From NCBI GenBank assembly GCA_021810175.1, contig JAJZJJ010000024.1, forward strand, positions 1 through 14,115: a stretch of 14,115 bases of DNA, given 5' to 3'. The number at the start of each line of letters is the position of its first letter. Within the stretch, counting starts at the first letter, position 1. Below are positions 9,001 to 14,115 of the stretch, piece after piece. The stretch is from Acidobacteriota bacterium (GTDB lineage: Bacteria; Acidobacteriota; Terriglobia; Terriglobales; Acidobacteriaceae). The notes beneath the pieces were generated by a model. It was not told the origin of the DNA and ran no database searches. It saw nothing but the letters and a program-made list of their open reading frames with translations. A program made the position numbers and the translations under genes.

Positions 9001-9477
9001 GAATGCACGCTCAATCTGTGGATTAAAGCTGTCACGCCGCGATAGAAAAATCACGTCGCGGCTGTTCGGCGTCCAGCCAATCACAGTGTTGTCCGGCGCC
9101 GTCCCGATCTTGCCACCAACCGGCCCGTTGATCGACCGCCAGGTGAGCTGCTTCACCGGGCCGCCGTCGATCGAGACAACATAAACATCCGTATTGCCAC
9201 GAAACCAGCCCGTAAAGGCGACCCACTTTCCGTTTGGGGACACCAGGGGATGCGAGTCGTAGCCCGAATCCGCGGTCAGCCGCACCGCCTCGCCGCCTTG
9301 CACTCCGGCTTTCCACACTGACCCGCCGGCTTCAAATACCACCGTGTCACCGTGAATGCTCGGATAGCGAATCAATGCCTGCACCGGGCCCGATGCTTCC
9401 TGAGCGAGTGTGTTATGGGAAGGCAGAACAAGCAAAAGGGCAGCGCCGAATGCGCAGGCAAGCGTTTTCAACCTCAT
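6061..9477 (-). CDS. Exported tricorn-like S41 peptidase with N-terminal beta-propellers
   Basis: An 1138-residue protein whose plan follows archaeal tricorn protease. A signal peptide (core FGAALLLVL, cleavage near NTLA|QE at about residue 25) predicts export. Residues about 30-560 are WD40/TolB-like propeller repeats, with recurring units such as SPNGKWVAF, SPDGQWLSY and SPDSQWLAL. Residues about 562-612 form a Lys/Ser/Ala/Gln-rich linker. The catalytic half has a core from about 730 with GESH (Ser790-His791), a PDZ domain at about 803-900 (VLAINGQPL), and the second core with SASDGDIF (Ser1015-Asp1016) and VENIGVIP (Glu1073). These correspond to Ser745-His746, Ser965-Asp966 and Glu1023 of Thermoplasma tricorn; the nucleophile-to-Glu spacing of 58 is identical. 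The expected role is degradation of peptides threaded through the propellers; native substrates are unknown. ATG 9477 has AGAGGA 7 nt upstream and a good promoter. Unlike archaeal tricorn, which is cytosolic, this copy is exported. Confidence 0.95.
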   Translation of the reverse strand: MRLKTLACAFGAALLLVLPSHNTLAQEASGPVQALIRYPSIHGDTVVFEAGGSVWKAGVQGGEAVRLTADSGYDSHPLVSPNGKWVAFTGWFRGNTDVYVVSIDGGPVKQLTWRSINGPVGGKIGTAPDNTVIGWTPNSRDVIFLSRRDSFNPQIERAFEVPVAGGFPTVLPMPWTGPLSFNGGGTEVAYNKLSRILRPFHRKHYYGGQAGQIYTYDLATGASTQLTHWKGEDTFPMWVGDKLYFASDRGPKGVLNLWVRDLKTGAMQQVTHFPVYDVDWPSAGNTGIAISDGGKLYVYSFATGKLKAVPVTVPLSGRHTLPYEYSAAKMIRGADVAPDGKLAVFSARGALFTVPVDYGHTTDLSKTVASNDEDPAWSPNGKWIAYIQDKGVDSQVMVRPADGTGKPRALTQEGELTVSGPLVWSPDGQWLSYTNSKQQLWLVNTKSGAQKEVASDPQMVVGAFQNISFSPDSQWLALSKHLPNQLRALFIYDVKSGDLHQISRGDFSDSRPAFSHNGKYLFFVSARLVNPVLSSYNFGASGVVPDGLYVTTLQADTPSPFAPRTQQPTASSQQKGKDKKADASKSKEKTAGKGKQEAKSKKPKTPAVKIDFTGLIQRAVQVPVPAANISQVAAYKGVVYYSTTPVPVLGGAIPGQVPELRAYNLKKRKALTLAKGPGLDQGFVLSADGSTLLYNLHGHWVLRPSAFKAQVKSKKLNTANMQMRVDPRAEWTEIYNEAWRHVRDYFVNPELIQAKWATIGKDYRALLPLAQDREDLNYIMGNMIGSLGESHMYIFGGAMGWKTPPQPTAGLGVTFGLNAQAGRYYLKQIYHGDNTVPGYYAPLAQPGLKVKEGDYVLAINGQPLTAPTNPYELLQGTLGQTITLSVAATPTGKPWTILVKPVVNSGKLHLLHWINNNRNEVNKLSGGKVGYVYLDDMEATGLHEFVRQYYSQLNKPGLIIDDRWNLGGFIDTILFDQLTQKEVAGWTNRHGSYEVSPQNAYIGHMAALINGGSASDGDIFAYRFQQYHLGPTIGSRTWGGVRGYDNTFTLLDGGQQVVSEVAMYGTDSKWVVENIGVIPSIPVHVNPGLLAQKNLDSQIETAVHVLLKEIQTHPVVKPPRPAWMPAFPEQPAYPPVTR

Positions 9478-9484
9478 AGGGTAA

Positions 9485-9490
9485 TCCTCT
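9485..9490 (-). promoter_or_regulatory. Shine-Dalgarno site of the tricorn-like peptidase
   Basis: On the minus strand AGAGGA lies 7 nt before ATG 9477, ideal spacing. This fixes the start immediately before the signal peptide. Confidence 0.75.
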
Positions 9491-9572
9491 GGAAATTCCC
9501 GACTGGGACACAGGAGCCGCGCAAAGGGCCTGGTAAGCGGGTGATTTGCATCGACTTGGATGATTGCCCTTG

Positions 9573-9601
9573 ATTATCTGCCTGTGATCGTTAGCTGACA
9601 A
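9573..9601 (-). promoter_or_regulatory. Sigma-70-type promoter for the tricorn-like peptidase
   Basis: Read on the minus strand, TTGTCA (9601-9596) and GATAAT (9578-9573) are separated by exactly 17 bp, each one mismatch from consensus. Transcription would begin near 9566, giving a leader of about 89 nt. This is the best promoter match in the window. Confidence 0.7.
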
Positions 9602-9623
9602 GTAAACCGGCGCGTTACCCCGG

Positions 9624-9661
9624 CTGCCGAACCTCTTCGTCGAGCGATTACGGTTCGGCAG
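9624..9661. repeat. Perfect 10-bp inverted repeat in the divergent control region
   Basis: CTGCCGAACC (9624-9633) and its exact reverse complement GGTTCGGCAG (9652-9661) flank an 18-nt spacer. The repeat lies between the peptidase promoter and the lipA -10-like box, 43 bp before the lipA ATG. It could be a two-half-site operator shared by the divergent genes or an RNA hairpin. No T-tract follows, so it is not an intrinsic terminator. Confidence 0.6.
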
Positions 9662-9690
9662 GACATCTCCTCTGGAGACAGCCCGTCCCT

Positions 9691-9696
9691 TACAAT
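9691..9696 (+). promoter_or_regulatory. -10-like box immediately upstream of lipA
   Basis: TACAAT ends 8 nt before ATG 9705, so transcription would begin within about 0-2 nt of the start codon. No good -35 element is present at 16-18 bp. The AGGGGG at 9697-9702 leaves only 2 nt to the ATG, too close for normal Shine-Dalgarno pairing. Together these suggest a leaderless lipA transcript, or an unseen upstream promoter. Confidence 0.4.
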
Positions 9697-9704
9697 AGGG
9701 GGTT

Positions 9705-10631
9705 ATGGCTTCCAGCCCGTTCGTGCAGATCGACCTCGCCCCCAAACGCCCCGTCCAAAAGCCTGACTGGCTCAAGGCCCGCGCCCCCATGGGCGAAAAC
9801 TACCACGACCTCAAGTCGCTGGCTCGCCGCCTCAATCTCCACACCGTCTGCGAGTCCGCCCACTGCCCCAACATCGGCGAGTGCTGGCATCACCGCACCG
9901 CCACCTTCATGATGCTCGGCAACCTCTGCACCCGCCGCTGCGGCTTCTGCGCCGTCCCCAAGGGCCGTCCCGAGCCCATTGACTTCGACGAACCCCGCCG
10001 CGTCGCCGAAGCCGTCGCCATGCTCGGCCTCAAATTCGCCGTCATCACCAGCGTCGACCGCGACGACGACATCCTCGGCGGTGCCCGCGCCTTCGCCATG
10101 GTCATCGAGGAAATCCGCAGGCAGGCCCCCCAATGCCAGGTCGAAGTCCTCATCCCTGACTTCCAGGGCAACGAAGAGGCCATCAAGATCGTCGTCGACG
10201 CCCACCCCGAAATACTCAATCACAACACCGAATCGGTCCCGCGCCTCTATCGCGCCGTCCGCTCCGGCGCCCGCTACGAGCGCACCCTACGCCTCCTCGA
10301 ATTCTCCAAGAAAACCGACCCCACCGTTGTCACCAAGTCCGGCGTCATGGTCGGCCTCGGCGAAGAAATGCACGAGCTCCTCGACGTCTACCGCGACCTC
10401 GCACGCGTCGGCACCGACGTCCTCACCATCGGCCAGTACCTCCGCCCCTCGAAGGACCACCTGCCCATGGCCCGCTACTACACCCCCGAAGAGTTCGCCT
10501 TCATGAAGGAAGAAGCCCTCCGCATGGGCTTCCGCCACGTTGAAAGCGGCCCGCTTGTCCGCTCCTCCTATCACGCGCACGAACAAGCCGATTCAGCCCA
10601 GGCGGATGCAGCCTCCGTCCGCATTGTCTAG
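9705..10631 (+). CDS. lipA: Lipoyl synthase LipA
   Basis: Radical-SAM enzyme that inserts two sulfur atoms into octanoyl groups on lipoyl domains, making lipoate for 2-oxoacid dehydrogenases and the glycine cleavage system. The 308-residue length is typical. The auxiliary [4Fe-4S] cluster motif is C-x4-C-x5-C at Cys49, Cys54 and Cys60 (CESAHCPNIGEC). The radical-SAM motif C-x3-C-x2-C is at Cys75, Cys79 and Cys82 (CTRRCGFC). The C-terminal RSSYHA supplies the conserved Ser ligand of the auxiliary cluster. The N-terminus KPDWLKARAPMGENY matches the family and supports ATG 9705, although that start lacks a properly spaced ribosome site. It heads a plus-strand cluster, with nadD beginning 19 nt after its stop codon. 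Codons are strongly C-ending, like ftsH and murQ. No lipB is visible in the window. Confidence 0.97.
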   Translation: MASSPFVQIDLAPKRPVQKPDWLKARAPMGENYHDLKSLARRLNLHTVCESAHCPNIGECWHHRTATFMMLGNLCTRRCGFCAVPKGRPEPIDFDEPRRVAEAVAMLGLKFAVITSVDRDDDILGGARAFAMVIEEIRRQAPQCQVEVLIPDFQGNEEAIKIVVDAHPEILNHNTESVPRLYRAVRSGARYERTLRLLEFSKKTDPTVVTKSGVMVGLGEEMHELLDVYRDLARVGTDVLTIGQYLRPSKDHLPMARYYTPEEFAFMKEEALRMGFRHVESGPLVRSSYHAHEQADSAQADAASVRIV

Positions 10632-10650
10632 GTCCCGGAGCAAGTCCACG

Positions 10651-11355
10651 GTGAGTCAAACTCCATCCCGCCCGCCCCGTATCGGCTTTTTTGGCGGCAC
10701 TTTCGACCCTCCCCACACCGGCCACCTCGCCCTCGCCAGCCTGGCCCTCCAAACCCTCGATCTCGACAAGGTGCTCGTCGCGCCCGTCGGCCTCCAGCCG
10801 CTCAAGCTCGGCCGTCCCGCAACCCCCTACCGCGACCGCCTCGCCATGACCCGCCTCGCCCTCGCCGGCCATCCCCGCCTCGAACTCAGCGAGGCCGACG
10901 CCCCGCGCCCCGACGGCCTGCCCAACTATATGATTGACACCCTCCGCCGGTTGCGCGCACCTTTGCCGCCCGATGCTCAGCTCTACGTCATCTGCGGCGC
11001 TGACGCTTTCCTCAACATCTCCCTCTGGCACCGCCCTTCCGATCTCCTCATGGAATTCCCCTTCATCATCGGCGCACGCCCCGGCTTTGACCTCGGCCGC
11101 ATCGCCAACGCCCTGCCAGACGATATCTCCGTCGCCTCCGACGACCACCCCGATCCGCAACTGCTCACCCTCGGCCTGCGCAACCGGCACGGCCGCCGCT
11201 CGCGCCTCTACCTCCTGCCCCAGCTACAGCACGACATCTCCGCCACCGAACTCCGGGACGCGCTCCACTCCGCCGACCCCAACCCCTCGCTTCTGCCTCA
11301 GGCCGTCCTCGCCTACATCCGCGACCACCGCCTTTACCGCAACGGCACCCCCTGA
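10651..11355 (+). CDS. nadD: Nicotinate-nucleotide adenylyltransferase NadD
   Basis: Transfers AMP from ATP to nicotinate mononucleotide, forming deamido-NAD in NAD biosynthesis. From GTG 10651 the protein has 234 residues, slightly longer than usual. The nucleotidyltransferase signature GGTFDPPHTGH is at residues 15-25, and the C-terminal ISATELR (196-202) corresponds to the ATP-binding ISxTxxR motif. The VICGADAFLNISLWHRP segment matches the family's substrate-binding region. GTG is chosen because the domain starts about ten residues later and GGAG lies 10 nt upstream. In-frame TTG 10624 and ATG 10606 would overlap lipA and add an unconserved Arg/Ser-rich leader. The 19-nt gap after lipA and the rsfS gene 63 nt downstream suggest co-transcription; nadD next to rsfS is common in bacteria. 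Confidence 0.95.
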   Translation: MSQTPSRPPRIGFFGGTFDPPHTGHLALASLALQTLDLDKVLVAPVGLQPLKLGRPATPYRDRLAMTRLALAGHPRLELSEADAPRPDGLPNYMIDTLRRLRAPLPPDAQLYVICGADAFLNISLWHRPSDLLMEFPFIIGARPGFDLGRIANALPDDISVASDDHPDPQLLTLGLRNRHGRRSRLYLLPQLQHDISATELRDALHSADPNPSLLPQAVLAYIRDHRLYRNGTP

Positions 11356-11398
11356 TTCCCGCGCGCATCCCCGCGCTGAATTGCTCTACCATACCCGC

Positions 11399-11405
11399 AA
11401 GGAGA
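11399..11405 (+). promoter_or_regulatory. Putative Shine-Dalgarno site of rsfS (long spacing)
   Basis: AAGGAGA is a strong anti-Shine-Dalgarno match, but the GGAG core is 14 nt from ATG 11419, longer than usual. No other start codon in this frame fits better, because conservation begins near the ATG. Confidence 0.45.
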
Positions 11406-11418
11406 CCGAACCGAACGA

Positions 11419-12036
11419 ATGCCCACTAACGAAACCCGCCAGATGGTCCTCGCCGCCGCTGCCGCCTGTGAAGATAAAAAAGGTCAGGATACCCGGGTCC
11501 TCGAGCTCGACGCTGCCGACGCAGGCTTTACCGATTTCTTCCTCATCACCAGCGCCGCCAATGAGCGCCAGGCCGTCGCCATCGCCGACGAAATCGAACT
11601 CCAGCTCAAACGAAAATTCGGCGTCTATCCCAACTCCGTCGAAGGTCGCCGCCTCGGCGAATGGATCCTCCTCGACTACGTCGACTTCGTCGTCCACGTC
11701 TTCCTCGCCGAGCGCCGCGCCTTCTACGACATCGAGCGCCTCCGCAAATCCGCCCGCACCGTCGACCTCGACGAGCTCAAGCGCGCCCTGACGGAAAAGA
11801 CTCTCGCCGCCCGCAAAAAGACTCCAGCAAAGAAGAAATCCGCCACAAAACAACCCGCGCCGGCAAAAAAGACTTCGCCTGCAAAGAAAACCCCGGCAAA
11901 GAAAGCCCCGGCCAGGAAATCTCCTGCAAAGAAAACCGCGGCAAAGAAAACTCCGCCCCCAAAAGCAACCAGCTCCGTTACAAAAAAGCCCGCGGCAAAG
12001 AAAACCGCGGCGAAAAAATCCCTCCGCCGCAAATGA
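11419..12036 (+). CDS. rsfS: Ribosomal silencing factor RsfS with histone-H1-like C-terminal tail
   Basis: RsfS (Iojap/YbeB family) binds ribosomal protein uL14 on the 50S subunit and blocks subunit joining when nutrients are short. Residues about 5-115 form the complete domain, with the conserved stretches FTDFFLITSA, NSVEGRRLGEWILLDYVDFV and HVFLAERRAFYDIERL. Family members normally stop near 105-130 residues; this one has 205. Residues 131-205 are a low-complexity tail of Ala, Pro, Thr, Ser, 25 Lys and 4 Arg, with no acidic residues, built on five-residue AKKTP-like repeats. Such tails resemble histone H1 and AlgP-type DNA-binding tails; here the tail could bind rRNA or DNA, which is inference. 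The tail is in frame with no sign of frameshift. Upstream is nadD; the stop overlaps a possible start (ATGA) of the next gene. Confidence 0.95.
   Translation: MPTNETRQMVLAAAAACEDKKGQDTRVLELDAADAGFTDFFLITSAANERQAVAIADEIELQLKRKFGVYPNSVEGRRLGEWILLDYVDFVVHVFLAERRAFYDIERLRKSARTVDLDELKRALTEKTLAARKKTPAKKKSATKQPAPAKKTSPAKKTPAKKAPARKSPAKKTAAKKTPPPKATSSVTKKPAAKKTAAKKSLRRK
11805..12033 (+). repeat. Coding repeat for the Lys/Ala/Pro tail of RsfS (15-bp period)
   Basis: Imperfect tandem repeats of about 15 bp encode five-residue AKKxP-type units. GCAAAGAAA begins at 11881, 11896, 11926, 11941 and 11995; the first four are spaced in multiples of 15 bp. The purine-rich composition contrasts with the surrounding DNA. 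Confidence 0.75.
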
Positions 12037-12100
12037 ACATCTCGGGTGCGCCACGACCCGGCCCACCCGCGCCGGGTGCACCACATCTCGCGGAGATGTG
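12037..12100. repeat. Palindromic element at the rsfS / TonB_C-protein junction
   Basis: Immediately after the rsfS stop, CGGGTGCGCCAC (12043-12054) recurs as CGGGTGCACCAC (12073-12084) with one mismatch, and ACATCTCG occurs at 12037-12044 and 12083-12090. The second copy forms a perfect 8-bp hairpin, CACATCTC (12082-12089) with GAGATGTG (12093-12100), around a 3-nt loop. This resembles an extragenic palindromic repeat rather than codon-constrained sequence. The hairpin covers ATG 12096. Confidence 0.5.
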
Positions 12101-13175
12101 CGTTCGTCGCCGCACGGCGCCGCACCGCATCCTTCTCTGCGCCCTGCTCTTCGCGCTCCCGGCCTTCGCTCTCGCCGCGCAATCCAAGCCCGCCCCGCCC
12201 GCTATGCCGAAGAACCCGCTGGCTCTGTTGCAGCTCGGCGCCCTTCGCAACGGACTCACGGCTCCAGGCCTGCCCCCCTGGCACATCAAGGTCTCCTATC
12301 AGACCTACAAGCCCAACGGCCACCCCAAGGCAACCGGGACCTTCGAAGAATGGTGGGCCGCACCCGACGAATACGTGCTCGTCTTCGATCGCAAGGGCTA
12401 CCACCTCCAGGCCTGGGTCACGCCCCACGGCAGCTTTGCCATCGGCAACCCAGACCTGCCCATGCCCGAACGCCTCGTCTATCACTGGATCGTCGCGCCC
12501 ATCCCCCGGCATCCCGACCTCACCGGCGCGCACTTCCGCTACCGCGTGCGCCTCATTGGCCCCATGCAGCTGCCCTGCGTCCAGATCGATTCCCGCCAGC
12601 CGGCGCCCGGCAACCTGCCGCCCCAGTACCCCACGTTCTGCTTCGAGTCCCACCACCCCATGCTGCGCATCGCCGACACGCGCATCTCCGAAGTTGTCAC
12701 CACCGCCGCCGTGGGAGAGCTGGGCCGCCAATATCTTGCCCAGCACTTTACCGCCGTCATCGGCCCTCGGATCATCCTCACCGCCACGCTACAGCGGGGT
12801 GAGTCATTCATTCGCATCGATCCGTCCTTCTTCACACCGCCCGCCAACGCACGTCCAGCGCCGCCGCCCTCCACATCCATCCTCTATCTCACCGCCAGAG
12901 AAGCCGCCACGCACCTCATCCCATCCAGCGCCGCGCACAATGGACCGCTCTCTTTCCTTCAAATGAGCCACGCCTTCGTGGAGCTTGCCGCCTCCATCGA
13001 CACCCATGGCCGCGTCCATGGCCTTCAAATCCTCGGATCCACCGACCCCTACCTCGTCTCATCCATCTATCAGGCCGTTTCCCACTTCCGCTACCGCCCG
13101 TTTCTCCTCAACGGCGCACCCACGGCCGTCCGCACCCGCATCCTTCTCGACTTCCGCGTACGCTTCCCCAAATAG
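12096..13175 (+). CDS. Exported protein with C-terminal TonB_C-like domain
   Basis: From ATG 12096 the protein has 359 residues. A signal peptide (MCVRRR, then core ILLCALLFALPAFALA, cleavage near residue 27-28) predicts export. Residues about 60-270 are a predicted globular domain of unrecognised family. Residues about 290-359 resemble the TonB C-terminal domain: ASIDTHGRVHGLQILGS, then YQAVSHFRYRPFLLNG and a final strand LLDFRVRFPK. Classical TonB keeps an uncleaved N-terminal anchor and a long Pro-rich linker and contacts outer-membrane receptors; both are missing here, so energy transduction is doubtful and a periplasmic binding role is more likely. Start is uncertain: ATG 12033 overlaps the rsfS stop (ATGA) and would allow translational coupling, but its extra 21 residues are encoded by the palindromic element and precede the signal peptide. 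It is probably the last gene of the lipA cluster. Confidence 0.8.
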   Translation: MCVRRRTAPHRILLCALLFALPAFALAAQSKPAPPAMPKNPLALLQLGALRNGLTAPGLPPWHIKVSYQTYKPNGHPKATGTFEEWWAAPDEYVLVFDRKGYHLQAWVTPHGSFAIGNPDLPMPERLVYHWIVAPIPRHPDLTGAHFRYRVRLIGPMQLPCVQIDSRQPAPGNLPPQYPTFCFESHHPMLRIADTRISEVVTTAAVGELGRQYLAQHFTAVIGPRIILTATLQRGESFIRIDPSFFTPPANARPAPPPSTSILYLTAREAATHLIPSSAAHNGPLSFLQMSHAFVELAASIDTHGRVHGLQILGSTDPYLVSSIYQAVSHFRYRPFLLNGAPTAVRTRILLDFRVRFPK

Positions 13176-13380
13176 CCGCGCATCGCAAACATTTCAGCAG
13201 TCCAGCAGTGCACAGCGCGCGTTAGCGCATTTCCCCGTGAGCGTGTAGAAGAGACCGATTCACTCGGCGCGGCCACTCCATCAAAGAGCGGACACACTTG
13301 TAAGATTTCAGGTCCTCCATCCGATCAGGAGAAATGCGCTAGCATATTTACACCCTGCGGTTATCTCGAGATTCGAACCT
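13176..13380 (+). other. Intergenic region upstream of murQ
   Basis: 205 bp without a gene. It contains a 13-bp inverted-repeat pair: GTTAGCGCATTTC (13221-13233) and GAAATGCGCTAGC (13331-13343), matching except for one G-T pair and 97 bp apart. The AT-rich stretch around 13298-13350 has -10-like boxes (TAAGAT 13301-13306, TAGCAT 13340-13345) but no convincing -35 partner, so the promoter is not fixed. No terminator was found for the upstream gene. Confidence 0.45.
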
Positions 13381-14115
13381 ATGGATCATCTCTCCAACCT
13401 CACCACCGAAGCCCGCCACCCCAGCAGCGAACACCTCGACGAACTCCCTACCCCGTCCCTCGTCCACGAAGCTCTCGACGCCGTCCAGCGCATCCTCCCG
13501 CAAATTGCCACCGCCATTGATACAGTTTCCGTCCGCATGGCTGCCGGTGGACGCCTCTTCTACTCCGGCGCCGGAACCTCCGGCCGTCTCGGCGTCCTTG
13601 ACGCCTCCGAGTGCCCGCCCACCTACAACACCTCGCCCGAGATGGTTCAGGCCGTCATCGCCGGCGGAGACATCGCCCTCCGCACCGCCGTGGAAGGCGC
13701 CGAAGACCACCCCGAGCTTGGCGGCGACGACCTCATCGCCCAGGGCTTCACCGCCAAAGACACTCTCGTCGCCATCGCTGCCAGCGGCCGCACGCCCTAC
13801 GCCCTCGGCGCGCTCGAATACGCCCGCTCCCTCGGCGCATTCACCATCGGCCTCAGTTGCGTCGCCAACTCGCCTGTCGCCACCTCCGCCGACCTCGCCC
13901 TCACGCCCGTCACCGGCCCTGAAATCGTCACCGGTTCCACTCGCATGAAGGCCGGCACCGCCACCAAGCTCGTCCTCAACATGCTCTCCACCGGCGTCAT
14001 GGTGCGCCTCGGCTACGTCTACGGCAACCTCATGGTCAACCTGCAGCCCACCAACAAAAAGCTGCGCGACCGCGCCACCCGCATCGTCGCCACGCTCACC
14101 GGCCTCGACGCCCCG
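13381..14115 (+). CDS. murQ: N-acetylmuramic acid 6-phosphate etherase MurQ (3'-truncated by window edge)
   Basis: Cytoplasmic lyase that removes the D-lactyl ether from MurNAc-6-phosphate, giving GlcNAc-6-phosphate in peptidoglycan recycling. The 245 codons visible are open to the window end; full-length family members have about 300 residues. The N-terminus LTTEARHPSSEHLDELPT is typical. The SIS-fold core contains GGRLFYSGAGTSGRLGVLDA and then SECPPTYNTSPEMVQAVIAGG. The two glutamates expected for catalysis lie in SECPPT and AVEGAEDHPELGG. The sugar-phosphate-binding segment ending in TGSTRMKAGTATKLVLNML is also conserved. ATG 13381 is chosen because the family's N-terminal motif starts six residues later. 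No clear Shine-Dalgarno precedes it, so initiation may be weak or leader-dependent. No other amino-sugar recycling gene is visible in the window. Confidence 0.96.
   Translation, partial: MDHLSNLTTEARHPSSEHLDELPTPSLVHEALDAVQRILPQIATAIDTVSVRMAAGGRLFYSGAGTSGRLGVLDASECPPTYNTSPEMVQAVIAGGDIALRTAVEGAEDHPELGGDDLIAQGFTAKDTLVAIAASGRTPYALGALEYARSLGAFTIGLSCVANSPVATSADLALTPVTGPEIVTGSTRMKAGTATKLVLNMLSTGVMVRLGYVYGNLMVNLQPTNKKLRDRATRIVATLTGLDAP

Noticed and set aside
11661..12032. N-terminal extension of the TonB_C protein through rsfS
   Set aside because: It reads the rsfS domain and Lys-rich repeat out of frame, giving Arg/Pro-rich sequence; rsfS is the real gene there.
11805..12033. CRISPR-like or satellite array
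   Set aside because: The repeats are imperfect, in frame, 15 bp in period, and encode the basic tail of RsfS, so they are coding low-complexity sequence.
13327..13342. Two-codon leader ORF (AGGAG, then ATG CGC TAG) before murQ
   Set aside because: Only 2 nt separate the Shine-Dalgarno core from the ATG, and such a short motif can occur by chance. There is no further attenuator structure.

Overview
The window looks like chromosomal DNA from a GC-rich member of the Acidobacteriota, probably family Acidobacteriaceae. The assignment is an inference from gene content and style, not a database match. The clues are an orphan MacB/FtsX-type permease of the ADOP class (characteristic of Acidobacteriota), a large exported tricorn-like S41 peptidase, a small exported protein ending in a TonB_C domain, and strong C-ending codon preference in the housekeeping genes. 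No phage genes, insertion sequences, CRISPR arrays, tRNA or rRNA genes were seen. Eight protein genes account for nearly all of the DNA. Both window ends cut through a gene: ftsH on the left and murQ on the right.

Layout from left to right. (1) The 3' two-thirds of ftsH (AAA+ zinc protease) ends at 1408 and is followed by a clear intrinsic terminator at 1458-1483. (2) An ADOP permease (1728-4184) stands alone with its own Shine-Dalgarno sequence and no ATPase gene beside it. (3) A secreted type-B carboxylesterase (about 4497-6050) has a plausible sigma-70-type promoter at 4271-4300. (4) The tricorn-like peptidase (9477-6061, minus strand) converges on the esterase with only 10 bp between the stop codons. 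(5) A divergent control region (9478-9704) holds a good minus-strand promoter for the peptidase, a perfect 10-bp inverted repeat, and a -10-like box placed so close to the lipA ATG that lipA may be leaderless. (6) A tight plus-strand cluster follows: lipA, nadD (GTG start), rsfS, and an exported TonB_C-domain protein. (7) murQ begins at 13381 after a 205-bp gap and runs off the end.

Functionally the window mixes core maintenance genes (membrane proteolysis, lipoylation, NAD synthesis, ribosome silencing, MurNAc recycling) with envelope or periplasmic accessory genes (permease, esterase, exported peptidase, TonB_C protein). No new multi-gene system is convincingly visible. The points most worth checking are the 75-residue histone-H1-like Lys/Ala/Pro tail on RsfS, the exported tricorn homologue with a Lys-rich linker between propeller and catalytic halves, the palindromic element at the rsfS/TonB_C junction, and the paired signals in the lipA/peptidase divergent region.
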